39,525 bases of DNA from NCBI GenBank assembly GCA_965218865.1, contig CBDCME010000050.1, positions 1 to 39,525 on the forward strand. Direction: 5' to 3'. Shown here in pieces: positions 16,568 to 25,186 of this stretch. The translations under genes and the position numbers were made by a program. The stretch comes from CBDCME01 sp965218865 (GTDB lineage Bacteria; Pseudomonadota; Alphaproteobacteria; JAAXGF01). Below the pieces are notes generated by a model that was given only the letters and a program-made list of their open reading frames with translations, searched no databases and was not told the DNA's origin. Within the stretch, counting starts at the first letter, position 1. Every line of letters starts with the position of its first letter.

Positions 16568-17521
16568 TTGACCACGTTTACCGTCATCGGCCGTCGCCGA
16601 ATTTTTGTCGAATTACTTGTGTTGACGGCGGTGCTCGGCGGCACAGACTCTGCCGCGGAAACGGACACGATTGGAATCGGCGCCGAGGTATCGTCCTTGC
16701 GGCGGACGATCGACGATGCTTCCGACCGAATCGAGAGAGCCGATCAGAGTCGCGAACTGAAAGCCGTCAAACTCCACTATGCCACCCGCGACATACGGAA
16801 GTTGCTTTATCGGCTGGCGAAGAGAATGCGGCGTGCCGAACGAAACCGCGGCGACCGCGACGAAATCGCGAGGATTTCCGCGTTCATCGACGATTTCGGG
16901 GAACTGAACGCCGACTTGGAGACGGCAAAATCGGATGGGGATCTCGACGCCGCGCGGCGCACCCTGAGAATGATGGCGGCGGCGGTCACCTCGATCGAAA
17001 TAGAGGTATTCGGCTTGGAAAGCTTCCGGGATGTCGCCGGAACCGAAACCGCGGCTCCGAATCGCTTCCAGGGCGCGAACGACAACGCCGACTCTCAATC
17101 CAGCGGCCTCGGCACGGCAACGCTGCCCGACCTCGTCATATCGAAAGTGGAGGTTAGGCGTTTCCCGGGATTGCTCACGGCCACGGCGCTCGCGATCGTC
17201 CCCTATGTGCGGAATATGACGGCGGGCCATACGAACGCGCCGATCCAATTTCTAATCAAGCGCGGCGATACTCATAAATGCCAGATTGTTGGCGGGATCG
17301 GACCTTACGAGATAAAGCGTCCCGACAACACGTGCGCCACGCTGTACGAGGAGCTGAATTGGCCGTTCATGAAGATGATGTTCGGGATTAAAGTCGATGA
17401 GTCTTCGTCGATCAGCGAAACCGACGAAGATAACAATATTTGCGTTGTCACCTATACCCCGCCCCGTGGCGAAAAAGGGACGTATAAATGTGAGATCGTA
17501 ATGCCGAGAAATAATCCGTAA
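16568..17521 (+). CDS. Exported protein with CARDB-like C-terminal domain
   Basis: 317 aa from a TTG start at 16568 with GGAGAGAGG upstream. An N-terminal hydrophobic segment (FVELLVLTAVLGGTDSAAE) suggests a signal peptide. Residues 40-140 are charged and helical (RRTIDDASDRIERADQSREL), probably a coiled coil. From about residue 185 a beta-rich domain resembles CARDB adhesion modules (LPDLVISKVEVRRFPGL; KVDESSSISETDEDNNICVV), and the E..E.NN turn is typical of that fold. Cysteines in KCQIV, TCATL, ICVV and KCEIV could form disulfides. The function is unknown; an extracytoplasmic binding role is inferred. Confidence 0.65.
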   Translation: MTTFTVIGRRRIFVELLVLTAVLGGTDSAAETDTIGIGAEVSSLRRTIDDASDRIERADQSRELKAVKLHYATRDIRKLLYRLAKRMRRAERNRGDRDEIARISAFIDDFGELNADLETAKSDGDLDAARRTLRMMAAAVTSIEIEVFGLESFRDVAGTETAAPNRFQGANDNADSQSSGLGTATLPDLVISKVEVRRFPGLLTATALAIVPYVRNMTAGHTNAPIQFLIKRGDTHKCQIVGGIGPYEIKRPDNTCATLYEELNWPFMKMMFGIKVDESSSISETDEDNNICVVTYTPPRGEKGTYKCEIVMPRNNP

Positions 17522-17712
17522 GCCAGATTTCGAATCATCCTTTCGGGCCCGCGGAGGCGCGCTGCGGCCAAACTTACCAACGCGGTCGAATGCACCCCGA
17601 ATCGTCTGCTATAGTGATCGAAAGGTATCCTTCGGCGGCACGCCCGTCACCTCGGATCGCCGATGATTGACGATTTCAAAGAAGAATTCCGCGGCGTACA
17701 GGAGCCGACGAG

Positions 17713-18609
17713 TTGACCACCGTGACGGAGGGCGCGAAGGGAGCGCACGCGATTCGGAGGCCGCGCCGCGTCGACACGGTGACGGCACTGCGTCACGAGG
17801 TCGCTACTTGGCGCGCCCGGGGCGAGAGTACAGCGTTGGTTCCGACGATGGGGAGTCTTCACGCCGGCCATCTCGCCCTGGCCGAGGAAGCTCTCGGACG
17901 CTGCGACCGCGTCGTCGTCAGCATCTTCGTCAACCCGACTCAGTTCTGTCCCGGCGACGATTATGAGCGCTATCCCAGGGCGGAGGTGAGTGACGTCGCC
18001 AAGATCGAATCACGCGGGGTAGACCTTGTATTCACGCCATCCGTGGACGAAATGTACCGGCCGGGCTTCGCCACCACCGTCAGCGTCGAAGGCGCCTCGT
18101 CAAACCTTTGCGGCCGCTTTCGACCCGCACATTTTCGGGGCGTGGCGACGGTGGTGACGAAGCTGTTGCTTCAATGCCAACCCGAGGTGGCGGTATTTGG
18201 CGAAAAGGATTATCAGCAACTCCATGTGATCAAGACACTGGCGCGCGATCTCGACATTCCTGTCGAAATCGTTGGCGTGCCGACGGTTCGCGAGGCGGAC
18301 GGACTCGCAATGTCGTCGAGGAACGCCTACCTTCCCCCTGCCGACCGCCAAGTCGCGGGGCGGTTCGCCGCGGTGCTGGTTGCAGTGTCGGCGCGGTTGA
18401 AGGACGGAGAACCTATCTCCGGCGTCTTGGCCTGGGGCCGGCGCGAGCTATCCGTGGCCGGGGTAACGGCACTCGAATACCTCGAGTTGCGCGACGCGGA
18501 GACACTGTTGCCCGTGGCGACCTTGGATACGGCAACACGCCTCCTCGCCGCGGTCCGGATCGGCACCACTCGCTTGATCGACAATTTTCCGGTCCCGCCG
18601 GCCGGTTAG
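17713..18609 (+). CDS. panC: Pantothenate synthetase (pantoate-beta-alanine ligase)
   Basis: 298 aa. ATP-dependent condensation of pantoate and beta-alanine to pantothenate, the CoA precursor, in the cytoplasm. The nucleotidyltransferase HIGH-type motif is PTMGSLHAGH (46-53). IFVNPTQF binds pantoate, FGEKDYQQL is the conserved ATP-site loop, and LAMSSRNAYL is the KMSKS-like motif. The start shown is TTG 17713; a GTG three codons later is possible. The first 20 residues are extra relative to E. coli PanC (283 aa). A TATAGT box near 17612 could be its -10. It is followed after 5 bp by the TAXI protein gene, so the two are probably cotranscribed. The gene looks intact. Confidence 0.95.
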   Translation: MTTVTEGAKGAHAIRRPRRVDTVTALRHEVATWRARGESTALVPTMGSLHAGHLALAEEALGRCDRVVVSIFVNPTQFCPGDDYERYPRAEVSDVAKIESRGVDLVFTPSVDEMYRPGFATTVSVEGASSNLCGRFRPAHFRGVATVVTKLLLQCQPEVAVFGEKDYQQLHVIKTLARDLDIPVEIVGVPTVREADGLAMSSRNAYLPPADRQVAGRFAAVLVAVSARLKDGEPISGVLAWGRRELSVAGVTALEYLELRDAETLLPVATLDTATRLLAAVRIGTTRLIDNFPVPPAG

Positions 18610-18614
18610 GGGCG

Positions 18615-19697
18615 ATGAACAGTTTTACGATGCAGACGCGAGAACAGAAATGTTCCCTCCGCTTGGGTTTCCTCGCGGCGATCCTCATCGGCGCGATATG
18701 TACGGCCGCCCCGGCGCAGGACCTGCGCTTCTTCCGTATCGGCACCGCGGCACCCGGTGGCACGTACCACCCCGTCGGAGGCTTGATTTCCAACGCCATC
18801 AGCAATCCGCTCGGCTCGCGCCCCTGCGACAAGGGAGGCAGCTGTGGGGTTCCGGGTTTCATCGCCTCGGCCAAGTCGACGAAGGGTTCGGTCGCGAATG
18901 TCAAGGCGATCGGCGGCGGAAACCTGGGATCGGGTTTCGGCCAGGCCGACGTCGCTTATTGGGCTTTCCGCGGTACCGGTCCCTTTCGCGAATCCGGAGC
19001 GATCGACAATCTGCGGGCCATCGCCAACCTTTTCCCTGAAAGTGTCCACGTCGTGGTACGGAAGGATTCGGGCATAACCCGGATCCCGGATTTAAAGGGC
19101 AAGCGCGTATCGCTCGGCGAGAAAGGTTCGGGCACTTTCGCCGAGTCGTGGGCGATTCTCGACGTTTTCGGACTCACGAAGGACAACTTGTCGGCCACGT
19201 ACCTCAAGCCCGTTCCCGCAAGCATCGCCCTGCGTGAGGGGAAGATCGACGCTTTCTTCATCGTAGCCGGCGCGCCCATCGGCGCGATCGAGGAATTGTC
19301 GCGTACGGCCAAGATCGGCCTCGTGCCCATCGACGGCCGCGAGGCCGACATCCTGCTCACGCGCTTCCCCTTTTTCGGCAAGGGGAAAATTCCCGGCGGG
19401 ACGTATGGCGGCGTCGAGGAAACGCCGACCGTACACGTTGGCGCGCTTTGGCTCGTGGCGGCCGAAACCGACTCGGATCTGGTTTACGGTATCACCCGCG
19501 CCCTGTGGCATCCGAAGACCAAGGAATTGCTCGAAAACGGCCATCCCTTGGGCAACGCAATACGCTTGGAAAGCGCCCTCGACCGCATTGCCGTTCCACT
19601 CCACCCCGGCGCCGCGAGGTATTACTTTGAAATCGGAAGATACACCAGCGTGGAGACCGAACTCCGGATCGCGCCAAGGGCGGCAACCCCCGAATAG
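18615..19697 (+). CDS. TAXI-family TRAP transporter substrate-binding protein
   Basis: 360 aa from ATG 18615, 5 bp after panC. A signal peptide ends near AAPAQDL. The mature protein starts FFRIGTAAPGGTYHPVGG, the classic TAXI motif, followed by GSVANVKAIGGGNLGSGFGQ, LFPESVHVVVRKDSGI, LKGKRVSLGEKGSGT and DAFFIVAGAPIGAIEELS. TAXI proteins bind small carboxylates (glutamate and similar) in the periplasm and hand them to a fused TRAP membrane subunit. No membrane subunit is present in the window, so this is an orphan binding protein or its partner lies elsewhere. Intact. Confidence 0.92.
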   Translation: MNSFTMQTREQKCSLRLGFLAAILIGAICTAAPAQDLRFFRIGTAAPGGTYHPVGGLISNAISNPLGSRPCDKGGSCGVPGFIASAKSTKGSVANVKAIGGGNLGSGFGQADVAYWAFRGTGPFRESGAIDNLRAIANLFPESVHVVVRKDSGITRIPDLKGKRVSLGEKGSGTFAESWAILDVFGLTKDNLSATYLKPVPASIALREGKIDAFFIVAGAPIGAIEELSRTAKIGLVPIDGREADILLTRFPFFGKGKIPGGTYGGVEETPTVHVGALWLVAAETDSDLVYGITRALWHPKTKELLENGHPLGNAIRLESALDRIAVPLHPGAARYYFEIGRYTSVETELRIAPRAATPE

Positions 19698-19903
19698 ACT
19701 GGCGCCGCGTTCCCCGTCCGCTATTCTCCGCCACCTCCCCGCGATTTGAATTGTTCACGGTGCGGGGGCGCGATACGGTGCTCGCTTGGACCAAGAATTC
19801 GCCCTGGCCAACGAAGCAGTCATATGTCCGGGCGGCGTCGCGGCGATCGCGAGCAGGAAAGACACCCGGATCGATCTGGCGCCTGAGGGGAAGGAGAGAG
19901 GCC

Positions 19904-20686
19904 GTGGAGAGAAAGAGAATTCGTTTTCGCGCCGCGCTCGCGCTGGTATTCGCCGCCGTCCTCGCCGCGTGCCAGCAGGCGCCGATAACCGGGCGCAGCC
20001 AACTTATCCTGATTCCCGAATCGCAGGAGACGCAGCTTGGCCTTTCCGCCTACCGGGACATTTTGTCGAAAAGCAAGATCTCTAGGGATCCCACGCTCAA
20101 TCGCCGGGTTCAGCGGGTCGGCCGTCGTATAGCCAAGGTGAGTCCACACCCGGAATACGATTGGCGGTTCACGGTCATCGACGACGTGAATCCAAACGCC
20201 TTCGCCTTACCTGGGGGAAAGGTCGGGGTCAATACGGGGCTATTCAAGGTCGCCAGGAACGATGCCCAACTGGCCGCCGTCATGGCCCACGAAGTCGCCC
20301 ACGCGATTGCCCGTCACGGGTCCGAACGGATCTCGCAACAAATTCTCGTGCAAGGTAGTTTGCTCGCCCTGGGCGTGGCCGCGAGCACGCAAAGCGACAA
20401 CGCGGGGGATTACGTCCAGCTCGCCGCCGCCGCCACCCTCGCCGTTGTCCTACCCTTCAGCCGCGGGCAAGAGTCCGAGGCCGATCACATCGGATTGCTC
20501 TACATGGCCAGGGCTGGATACGATCCCCGCCAGGCCATCGGTTTGTGGCAGAATTTCGATTCCTTCGGTGATGGTCGGCCCCCCGAGTTTCTCTCGACAC
20601 ACCCATCGCCGGGCACCCGAATCAATCGCTTGCGCCAGCTGATGCCGCGGGCAATGAATGAATTCCAAAGACTCCACGCCAATTGA
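19904..20686 (+). CDS. M48-family zinc metalloprotease, lipoprotein
   Basis: 260 aa from a GTG start at 19904 with AAGGAGAG upstream. A lipobox LAAC (C23) follows a hydrophobic segment, so it is probably anchored in the envelope facing the periplasm. The catalytic motif is MAHEVAHAIARHG (H129, E130, H133), with the third zinc ligand in QESEADHIG (about 190-194). It has the M48 plug-loop pattern NPNAFALPGGKVGVNTGLF. It resembles LoiP/YcaL and the catalytic part of BepA, without TPR repeats. The probable role is quality control of outer-membrane proteins. An ORF opening further upstream exists, but the lipoprotein signal fixes this start. Intact. Confidence 0.93.
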   Translation: MERKRIRFRAALALVFAAVLAACQQAPITGRSQLILIPESQETQLGLSAYRDILSKSKISRDPTLNRRVQRVGRRIAKVSPHPEYDWRFTVIDDVNPNAFALPGGKVGVNTGLFKVARNDAQLAAVMAHEVAHAIARHGSERISQQILVQGSLLALGVAASTQSDNAGDYVQLAAAATLAVVLPFSRGQESEADHIGLLYMARAGYDPRQAIGLWQNFDSFGDGRPPEFLSTHPSPGTRINRLRQLMPRAMNEFQRLHAN

Positions 20687-20800
20687 GAATGACGAACCGG
20701 GCCGGCCCCGAAATGTTTACGGGTGAAGGCCCGAAAGGTTTACGGATGAAGAATGTCCCGATCGAGCACCGCCTCTGCCCAAGAACCGTGCCCGTCTAAC

Positions 20801-20940
20801 AGTCTGTTCGAAAACTCGCGGCGCCGGCCCCCGCCCCCTCCCGGCCACCCATATCAGCATACTCTCGGGGGTGGCCGGGAGGGGGCGGAGGCCGGAACAG
20901 ACGCAAAAAATGCGCGGACGCGCATTTTGGAACAGACACT
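20801..20940 (-). repeat. 140-bp palindromic element, copy B
   Basis: Inverted relative to copies A and C. Left end AGTCTGTTCGAAAA; hairpin 2 arms around CCCTCCCGGCCACCC; then GGAACAGACGC, hairpin 1 (AATGCGCG/CGCGCATT) and a less perfect outer end GGAACAGACACT. It lies 114 bp after the M48 gene. The remaining intergenic stretch 20687-21029 shows no gene. Confidence 0.85.
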
Positions 20941-21029
20941 AAAACCAGGCGTTCAATTCCACCGAAAATGAGCCCGTCCGCTGCCGTGTCGAAAACCCGA
21001 CCGACAGCGAACGAAGCAAACCAGAATTT

Positions 21030-21473
21030 TCACATCGGGGGAGATTCGCCGTCGTCTGAAGATTCGCCGTCGTCTGGAGATTCGCCGTCGTCTGGAGATT
21101 CGCTGTCGTCCGAAGATTCGCTGTCGTCCGAAGATTCGCTGTCGTCCGAAGATTCGCCGCCCTGCGAGGGTAGCCAGACCCCAACTCCCTCTCGTAGATG
21201 ACATTCCAGCGAGTCGGCGGAGCGCCCCAGCTTCGCTCCCTGGCTGTACGTCTTCCCGTCGTAATGACAAAGAATCAGCCCGGGTGAGGTCTTGACGACC
21301 GTGGCGACGCCACTCTCCTCGATGATCACGACCCCGTACTCGGTCGCCTCCTCCGAAGCCCCCGCACGGTCGGGCCCATAATCGAAGGTATGACTGTCGG
21401 TCATGATCATTCCGGCAAGGGCACCGCCGAGCAAGACTACGGCCAATACGCTCGTGGCAAGATTGATTTTCAT
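21030..21473 (-). CDS. Small exported protein with acidic hexapeptide repeats
   Basis: 147 aa from ATG 21473 (MKINLATSVLAVVLLGGALA), an uncleaved anchor or signal peptide. The middle part (YGVVIIEESGVATVVKTSPG; LILCHYDGKTYSQGAKLG) looks like a small beta-rich domain with two cysteines. The tail has six repeats of ESSDDS/ESPDDG encoded by an 18-bp tandem repeat (21042-21149). The acidic Ser-Asp tail resembles cation-binding or spacer regions of surface proteins, but I recognise no family. Repeat number could vary by slippage. An ATG 7 codons upstream is an alternative. Confidence 0.65.
   Translation of the reverse strand: MKINLATSVLAVVLLGGALAGMIMTDSHTFDYGPDRAGASEEATEYGVVIIEESGVATVVKTSPGLILCHYDGKTYSQGAKLGRSADSLECHLREGVGVWLPSQGGESSDDSESSDDSESSDDSESPDDGESPDDGESSDDGESPPM
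21042..21149 (-). repeat. 18-bp tandem repeat, six units
   Basis: Six consecutive 18-bp units based on AGATTCGCCGTCGTCTGA (plus strand), with a partial seventh from 21150. They encode ESSDDS/ESPDDG at the C-terminus of the protein on the minus strand. Differences between units are synonymous or Ser/Pro and Ser/Gly changes. Confidence 0.9.
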
Positions 21474-21590
21474 TTGAGATCTCCGACAACCCAATTTGCG
21501 ATGCCAGCATAGCGTGGGCCGATGCGCCCGCGCAATAGGCCCGGAACACCACCTCGAAAATCAAAGATACCCATCACGGAACCGATCGTC

Positions 21591-21699
21591 CTAGTGCACC
21601 GGCGCATTCACTTCGTTCACGCCCCCGTGCACCAGGCCTTTGTCGATGCATCAACTTTCCAAACTTCGGCTGTCGCCTCCGTTTGGGTCGATGCACTAG
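21591..21699 (+). repeat. 109-bp element with CTAGTGCA ends, copy 2
   Basis: Same orientation and length as the copy at 9330-9438, differing by one base (CAGGCCTTT versus CAGGCATTT). Intact CTAGTGCA/TGCACTAG ends. It lies between the acidic-repeat gene and an IS1595-type element. No gene is apparent in 21474-21750. Confidence 0.87.
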
Positions 21700-21750
21700 C
21701 CCCCTGCCCTGAATGTCTATTTCGGGAATCAACAGAAGTTGGTAAAAAAA

Positions 21751-22779
21751 GGCTCAATTCGCAAAACGTAGGCGCGGTTTGCCCATCGCCGCCTCAAGGC
21801 AGGCTCTGGGCGATGGCTGATCGCCGAGTTCGATGAGATGGAACCACCTCAGATAGCTGTCCAGATACTTGGTGGCGATTCCGCGGAGGCCGCGCAGGAA
21901 GCCCTTGATCTGGCTGTGGCGGCTATTGACCGTCTGGATGTGCAGCGCGCCCCGGACCCGCTCGCCAGCAGAAGCGTTGATGCTCTCGTGAGGGATGTCG
22001 AGTGCCGCCGCGACGGACGGATAGCAGCGGTTGGCGTCGGAGACGAGCAGCGCATCCGGCGCGACGACCGGCTCCAGCACCTCCTTCACGTCGTCTGCGT
22101 TCAACGCGGGCAGGGTATGGCTGAGGGTCTCGCCCGCACGGTCGGCGGCGACCAGGATCGGCACCTGCTCGCGCGAGAGGCCGCGTTTGCGGGCCTTGCC
22201 GCCGCGCCGGCGCGGCTTGCGGTCCAGCTTCCGCTCCCCCTTGCGGCTCTCCAGAACGAAGGTCTCGTCAGCCTCGACGATCCCGGCAAGCCGATCCGGC
22301 GCCTGGCGCACCGCCGCCAGAAAGCGGTGTCGCCAGCGATGCGCCGTGCTCGGCGCAATCCCGCAGCGCTCTACAGCCTCTTTGATCGTCTCGCCTTCGG
22401 CAAGCGAGGCGCCAAAGGCAAGCCAGCGCTCCTTATGGTGCAGACCCGACAGCGCTGTGCCGGTCAGCGCACCGAACGTCTTCCGGCAGTCCTTGCACCG
22501 GAAACGGCGAAGACCGCGCGCCTTGCCCCGCGACACCGCACCGCCGGCGCCGCAATGCGGACAGCGCCGCTCGTCATCCACGCCCAGCTCGATCGCCGCC
22601 AGCGAGGCCGCGCCCTCCGGCGGGTCCAACAGCACCGCCGCGACCTCCATGCGCTACGCCGCCGTCAACTCATCAACACGCGAGAACCAATCCCGAAACC
22701 GCTCGTGATCCATCTGTCTGACCTCCTAGGCGAATCCGGAAAGATTCTATCACGATGCCTACGATTCACGAATTGAGCC
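21751..22779 (-). mobile_element. IS1595-type insertion sequence
   Basis: 1,029 bp. The ends are GGCTCAATTCGCAAAACGTA and, inverted, GGCTCAATTCGTGAATCGTA. It is flanked by an 8-bp target duplication TAAAAAAA (21743-21750 and 22780-22787), the size expected for IS1595. The transposase fills most of it. Confidence 0.88.
21754..22713 (-). pseudogene. IS1595-type transposase with amber codon near the N-terminus
   Basis: The frame begins at ATG 22713 (MDHERFRDWFSRVDELTAA), meets TAG at 22654-22656, and continues in the same frame from ATG 22650 for 298 aa. In relatives I recall, the stop position is Gln (CAG), so a single C-to-T change may have created it. A zinc ribbon (CPHCGAGGAVSRG...CKDC) is followed by a helix-turn-helix (GIAPSTAHRWRHRFL) and an ISXO2-like catalytic domain with D in GIVEADETFV and D in ALLVSDANRCYPSVA, plus HSQIKGFLRG. 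Restart at the internal ATG could still give a nearly full enzyme, because the lost 20 residues precede the zinc ribbon. Confidence 0.85.
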
Positions 22780-22885
22780 TAAAAAAAAGTTAACGATATT
22801 ATGATGATGTCGATCGTTATCAGCATGCTTTGCTTGAAGCGATCCTTCCGAAGGGGATGTTTACGATGCCAGGGAGAAATCTACA

Positions 22886-23443
22886 ATGAGAACCGGCGAG
22901 ATATTCAAGAAGGACCTGAGGTATCGGCACCGCCTCGGCGGTCTTGCCGTGTGGATAATACTTGCCGCCGTCGCGGCGCCGGCACTCGCGGACGAACCGA
23001 TTGTCGTCCAGATCGACAAGGTTTCCCTGGTCCGGCCCGAAACGGCCTCCAAGGTTGTCATGATCACGAATCCGAATATCGCCGATGCGGTGATGGAAAA
23101 ATCGGACCTTATTTTCTTGATTGGCAAGGAAGTGGGCGAAACCCAGCTGCTGCTGCTCGACGGCGAGGGTGAGGAAATTCTCAACCAGGCGGTGGTCGTG
23201 GTTCCGCCCGGCCCACGCCATGTATCGGTCCACCGAAACTCCGAGGAAGCGATCCTGAGCTGCGCCCCCAGGTGCGTCGTCATCGAGCGCGAGGAGCGTG
23301 GGCGACCACCTTCGGCCGCCTCGGCCGCGGCGCCGGCAGCGCCCGCCCCGGCGGGTCCGGGAGCCGCCTCCGGCGCCGCTCCCGCCGGGGCCCCCGCCAT
23401 ACCTGACGCCACGATACCGCCGGCGGAAGGCTTGGAGTATTAA
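22886..23443 (+). CDS. CpaC-like pilus assembly N-domain protein
   Basis: 185 aa from ATG 22886 with AGGGAG upstream. The signal peptide ends near APALAD. Residues 38-110 match the N-terminal domain of CpaC/RcpA Tad-pilus secretins (IVVQIDKVSLVRPETASKVV; NIADAVMEKSDLIFLIGKEV; GETQLLLLDGEGEEIL). The secretin barrel is absent, and the protein ends in a Pro/Ala/Gly-rich tail (residues 140-178). Such stand-alone proteins accompany some Flp pilus genes. A broken Flp pilin gene lies 1.7 kb downstream beyond an IS4 element, so this is probably the remnant of, or an accessory to, a Tad locus. The periplasmic location is inferred. Confidence 0.8.
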   Translation: MRTGEIFKKDLRYRHRLGGLAVWIILAAVAAPALADEPIVVQIDKVSLVRPETASKVVMITNPNIADAVMEKSDLIFLIGKEVGETQLLLLDGEGEEILNQAVVVVPPGPRHVSVHRNSEEAILSCAPRCVVIEREERGRPPSAASAAAPAAPAPAGPGAASGAAPAGAPAIPDATIPPAEGLEY

Positions 23444-23542
23444 GGCACTGCCACAAAATCATGTGAACAAGTAGGAGTTTTTTCTTTCATTCAAGTAATA
23501 TAAGTCTGCGAAATAAATATTTCTATAATTTAAGGCACTGCT

Positions 23543-24841
23543 GTCCGGTTAACTGAACGGTTTTGGCGACGGAAGGCAATATTTCTGCAGGGTTTGAAGC
23601 GAAAATGGGTGGTGTCGATTTGAATTGGATGGAGCATTTTTCGGAGTTTTTCCGAGGAGATGCTCATGAATACCGGCAAGACCCTTTTCGCCCAACTCAT
23701 GGGTTTCGTGCCCTGGACGACCTTCACGCGGATCGTCAATCTGTACGGCAGCGATCACCGGGTCCGGCGCTTTCCTGCGCCGAGCAATACCGGGCCATGG
23801 CCTTCGCCCAGCTGACCTACCGGGAGAGCCTGCGCGACATCGAGGCTTGCCTCTCGGTCCAAGCGTCGAACCTCTATCACATGGGCTTCCGCCGGCCGGT
23901 CCGGCGCTCGACGCTGGCCGATGCCAACGAAAGGCGCGACTGGCGTATCCACGCGGAGTTGGCCCAGCGGCTGATCACCGTGGCGAGGAAGCTGTACGCC
24001 GGCGAAGAACTGGGGTTGGAGCTAACCAACACCGTCTACGCCCTGGACTCGACGACCCATCGCTCTGTGCCTGTCGGTCTTTCCGTGGGCGCACTTCCGT
24101 GCCACCAAAGCGGCTGTGAAGATGCACACATTGCTCGACCTGCGGGGCAACGTACCGAGTTTCATCCATATCTCGGACGGCAAGCTGCACGACGTTCATG
24201 CCCTCGATATGCTGATACCGGAAGCCGGAGCGATCTACGTCGTGGATCGTGGCTACGTCGACTTTGCCCGCCTTCATGTGTTGCATCAAGCTGGGGCCTC
24301 CTTCGTCACCCGCGCCAAATCGAACATGGATGCTCACCGCGTCTATTCGGCGGCATCGGATCGCCCGGCAGGCATCGTTTGCGACCAGACCATCTCCTTG
24401 GACGGCATCTGCACCAAGACGGATTATCCTGAACTTCTGCGGCGCATCCGCTTCAAAGACCCCGAGTCCGGCAAGATGTTGGTGTTCATCACCAACAACT
24501 TCTCCCTTCCCGCTGCCACCATTTGCGCCCTCTACAAAAGCCGCTGGCAAGTGGAGTTCTTCTTCAGGTGGATCAAGCAACATCTTCAGATCAAGCAATT
24601 CTTCGGAACCTCGGAAAACGCGGTGAAGACGCAGATCTGGATCGCCGTCTCGGTCTACGTCCTCGTCGCCATCGTCAAGAAGCGCCTCGACTTGGACGCC
24701 TCGCTCTACACTTTGCTACAGATCCTCTCGCTGACCCTCTTCGAGAAAATGCCTCTACATCAAGCACTTACCAAAGACGAAAACAGACGCAACTCACCGC
24801 AAATAACCAACCAATTGAATCTATTCGTTTTTTAACCGGAC
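23543..24841 (+). mobile_element. IS4-type insertion sequence
   Basis: The ends GTCCGGTTAA (left) and TTAACCGGAC (right) are inverted repeats. They enclose about 1.3 kb with one transposase frame, now broken. No clear target duplication was found. It separates the CpaC-like gene from the Flp pilin gene. The 12-bp TTAAGGCACTGC immediately to its left (23530-23541) also occurs at 23440-23451. Confidence 0.78.
23667..24835 (+). pseudogene. IS4-family transposase, two frameshifts
   Basis: It starts MNTGKTLFAQLMGFVPW at ATG 23667. A base is gained or lost near 23771, after which the frame reads SCAEQYRAMAFAQLTYRESL. An extra base near 24056 shifts it again, with homology resuming as IALCLSVFPWAHFRATKAAV. 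The DDE residues are in VYALDSTT and YVVDRGYVDFARL, with the IS4 YREK box YKSRWQVEFFFRWIK. The C-terminus is intact (NQLNLFVF). N-terminal DUF4372-like region. The repaired protein would be about 390 aa. Inactive as read. Confidence 0.85.
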
Positions 24842-24866
24842 ACTAGTGAATTTAAGGTTCAAATAA

Positions 24867-24885
24867 TGACGTGTAACATACGTCA
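24867..24885. promoter_or_regulatory. Inverted repeat TGACGT-N7-ACGTCA
   Basis: A 6-bp perfect inverted repeat in the AT-rich leader between the IS4 element and the Flp pilin gene. It could be an operator for the former pilus promoter. Nothing else supports a function. Confidence 0.3.
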
Positions 24886-24976
24886 CACTCTTGTTTCTTC
24901 GGATGAATTGAGATTCGAGATAATACGAACGGCACGTTAACCTTGTTTCGTAATCTCATATGGTTGCGACTTTAAG

Positions 24977-25116
24977 AGTCTGTTCGAAAATGCGCGTCCG
25001 CGCATTTTTTTTGCGTCTGTTCCGGCCCTCTCCCCCTCCCGGCCACCCACGAGAGTATGCTGATATGGGTGGCCGGTAGGGGGAGAGGGCCAGTGCTGCG
25101 AGTTTTCGAACAGACT
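24977..25116 (+). repeat. 140-bp palindromic element, copy C
   Basis: Same orientation as copy A, with perfect ends AGTCTGTTCGAAAA and TTTTCGAACAGACT. Hairpin 1 is AAAATGCGCG/CGCGCATTTT. Hairpin 2 arms are CCCTCCCGGCCACCC and GGGTGGCCGGTAGGG around a loop containing the reverse complement of copy B's (ATGCTGATAT). It sits 70 bp upstream of the Flp pilin start. Confidence 0.87.
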
Positions 25117-25186
25117 GTTACTGAATTTTAATATTCATTAAGTAACATCGGCTTTCCCCGAGAGCGGATAAGAAAGGAACCGGAGG

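Noticed and set aside
18108..18614. N-terminal extension of the TAXI protein across panC
   Set aside because: The extension is antiphase with panC and lacks a signal peptide; ATG 18615 starts a proper signal sequence with ribosome-binding site.
21042..21149. Regular repeat array resembling a CRISPR
   Set aside because: Units are contiguous 18-bp tandem repeats without spacers and lie in a coding frame; no cas genes are present.
23452..23529. AT-rich segment as an attachment site or origin
   Set aside because: Only a 12-bp direct repeat is present; no integrase, iterons or DnaA boxes nearby.
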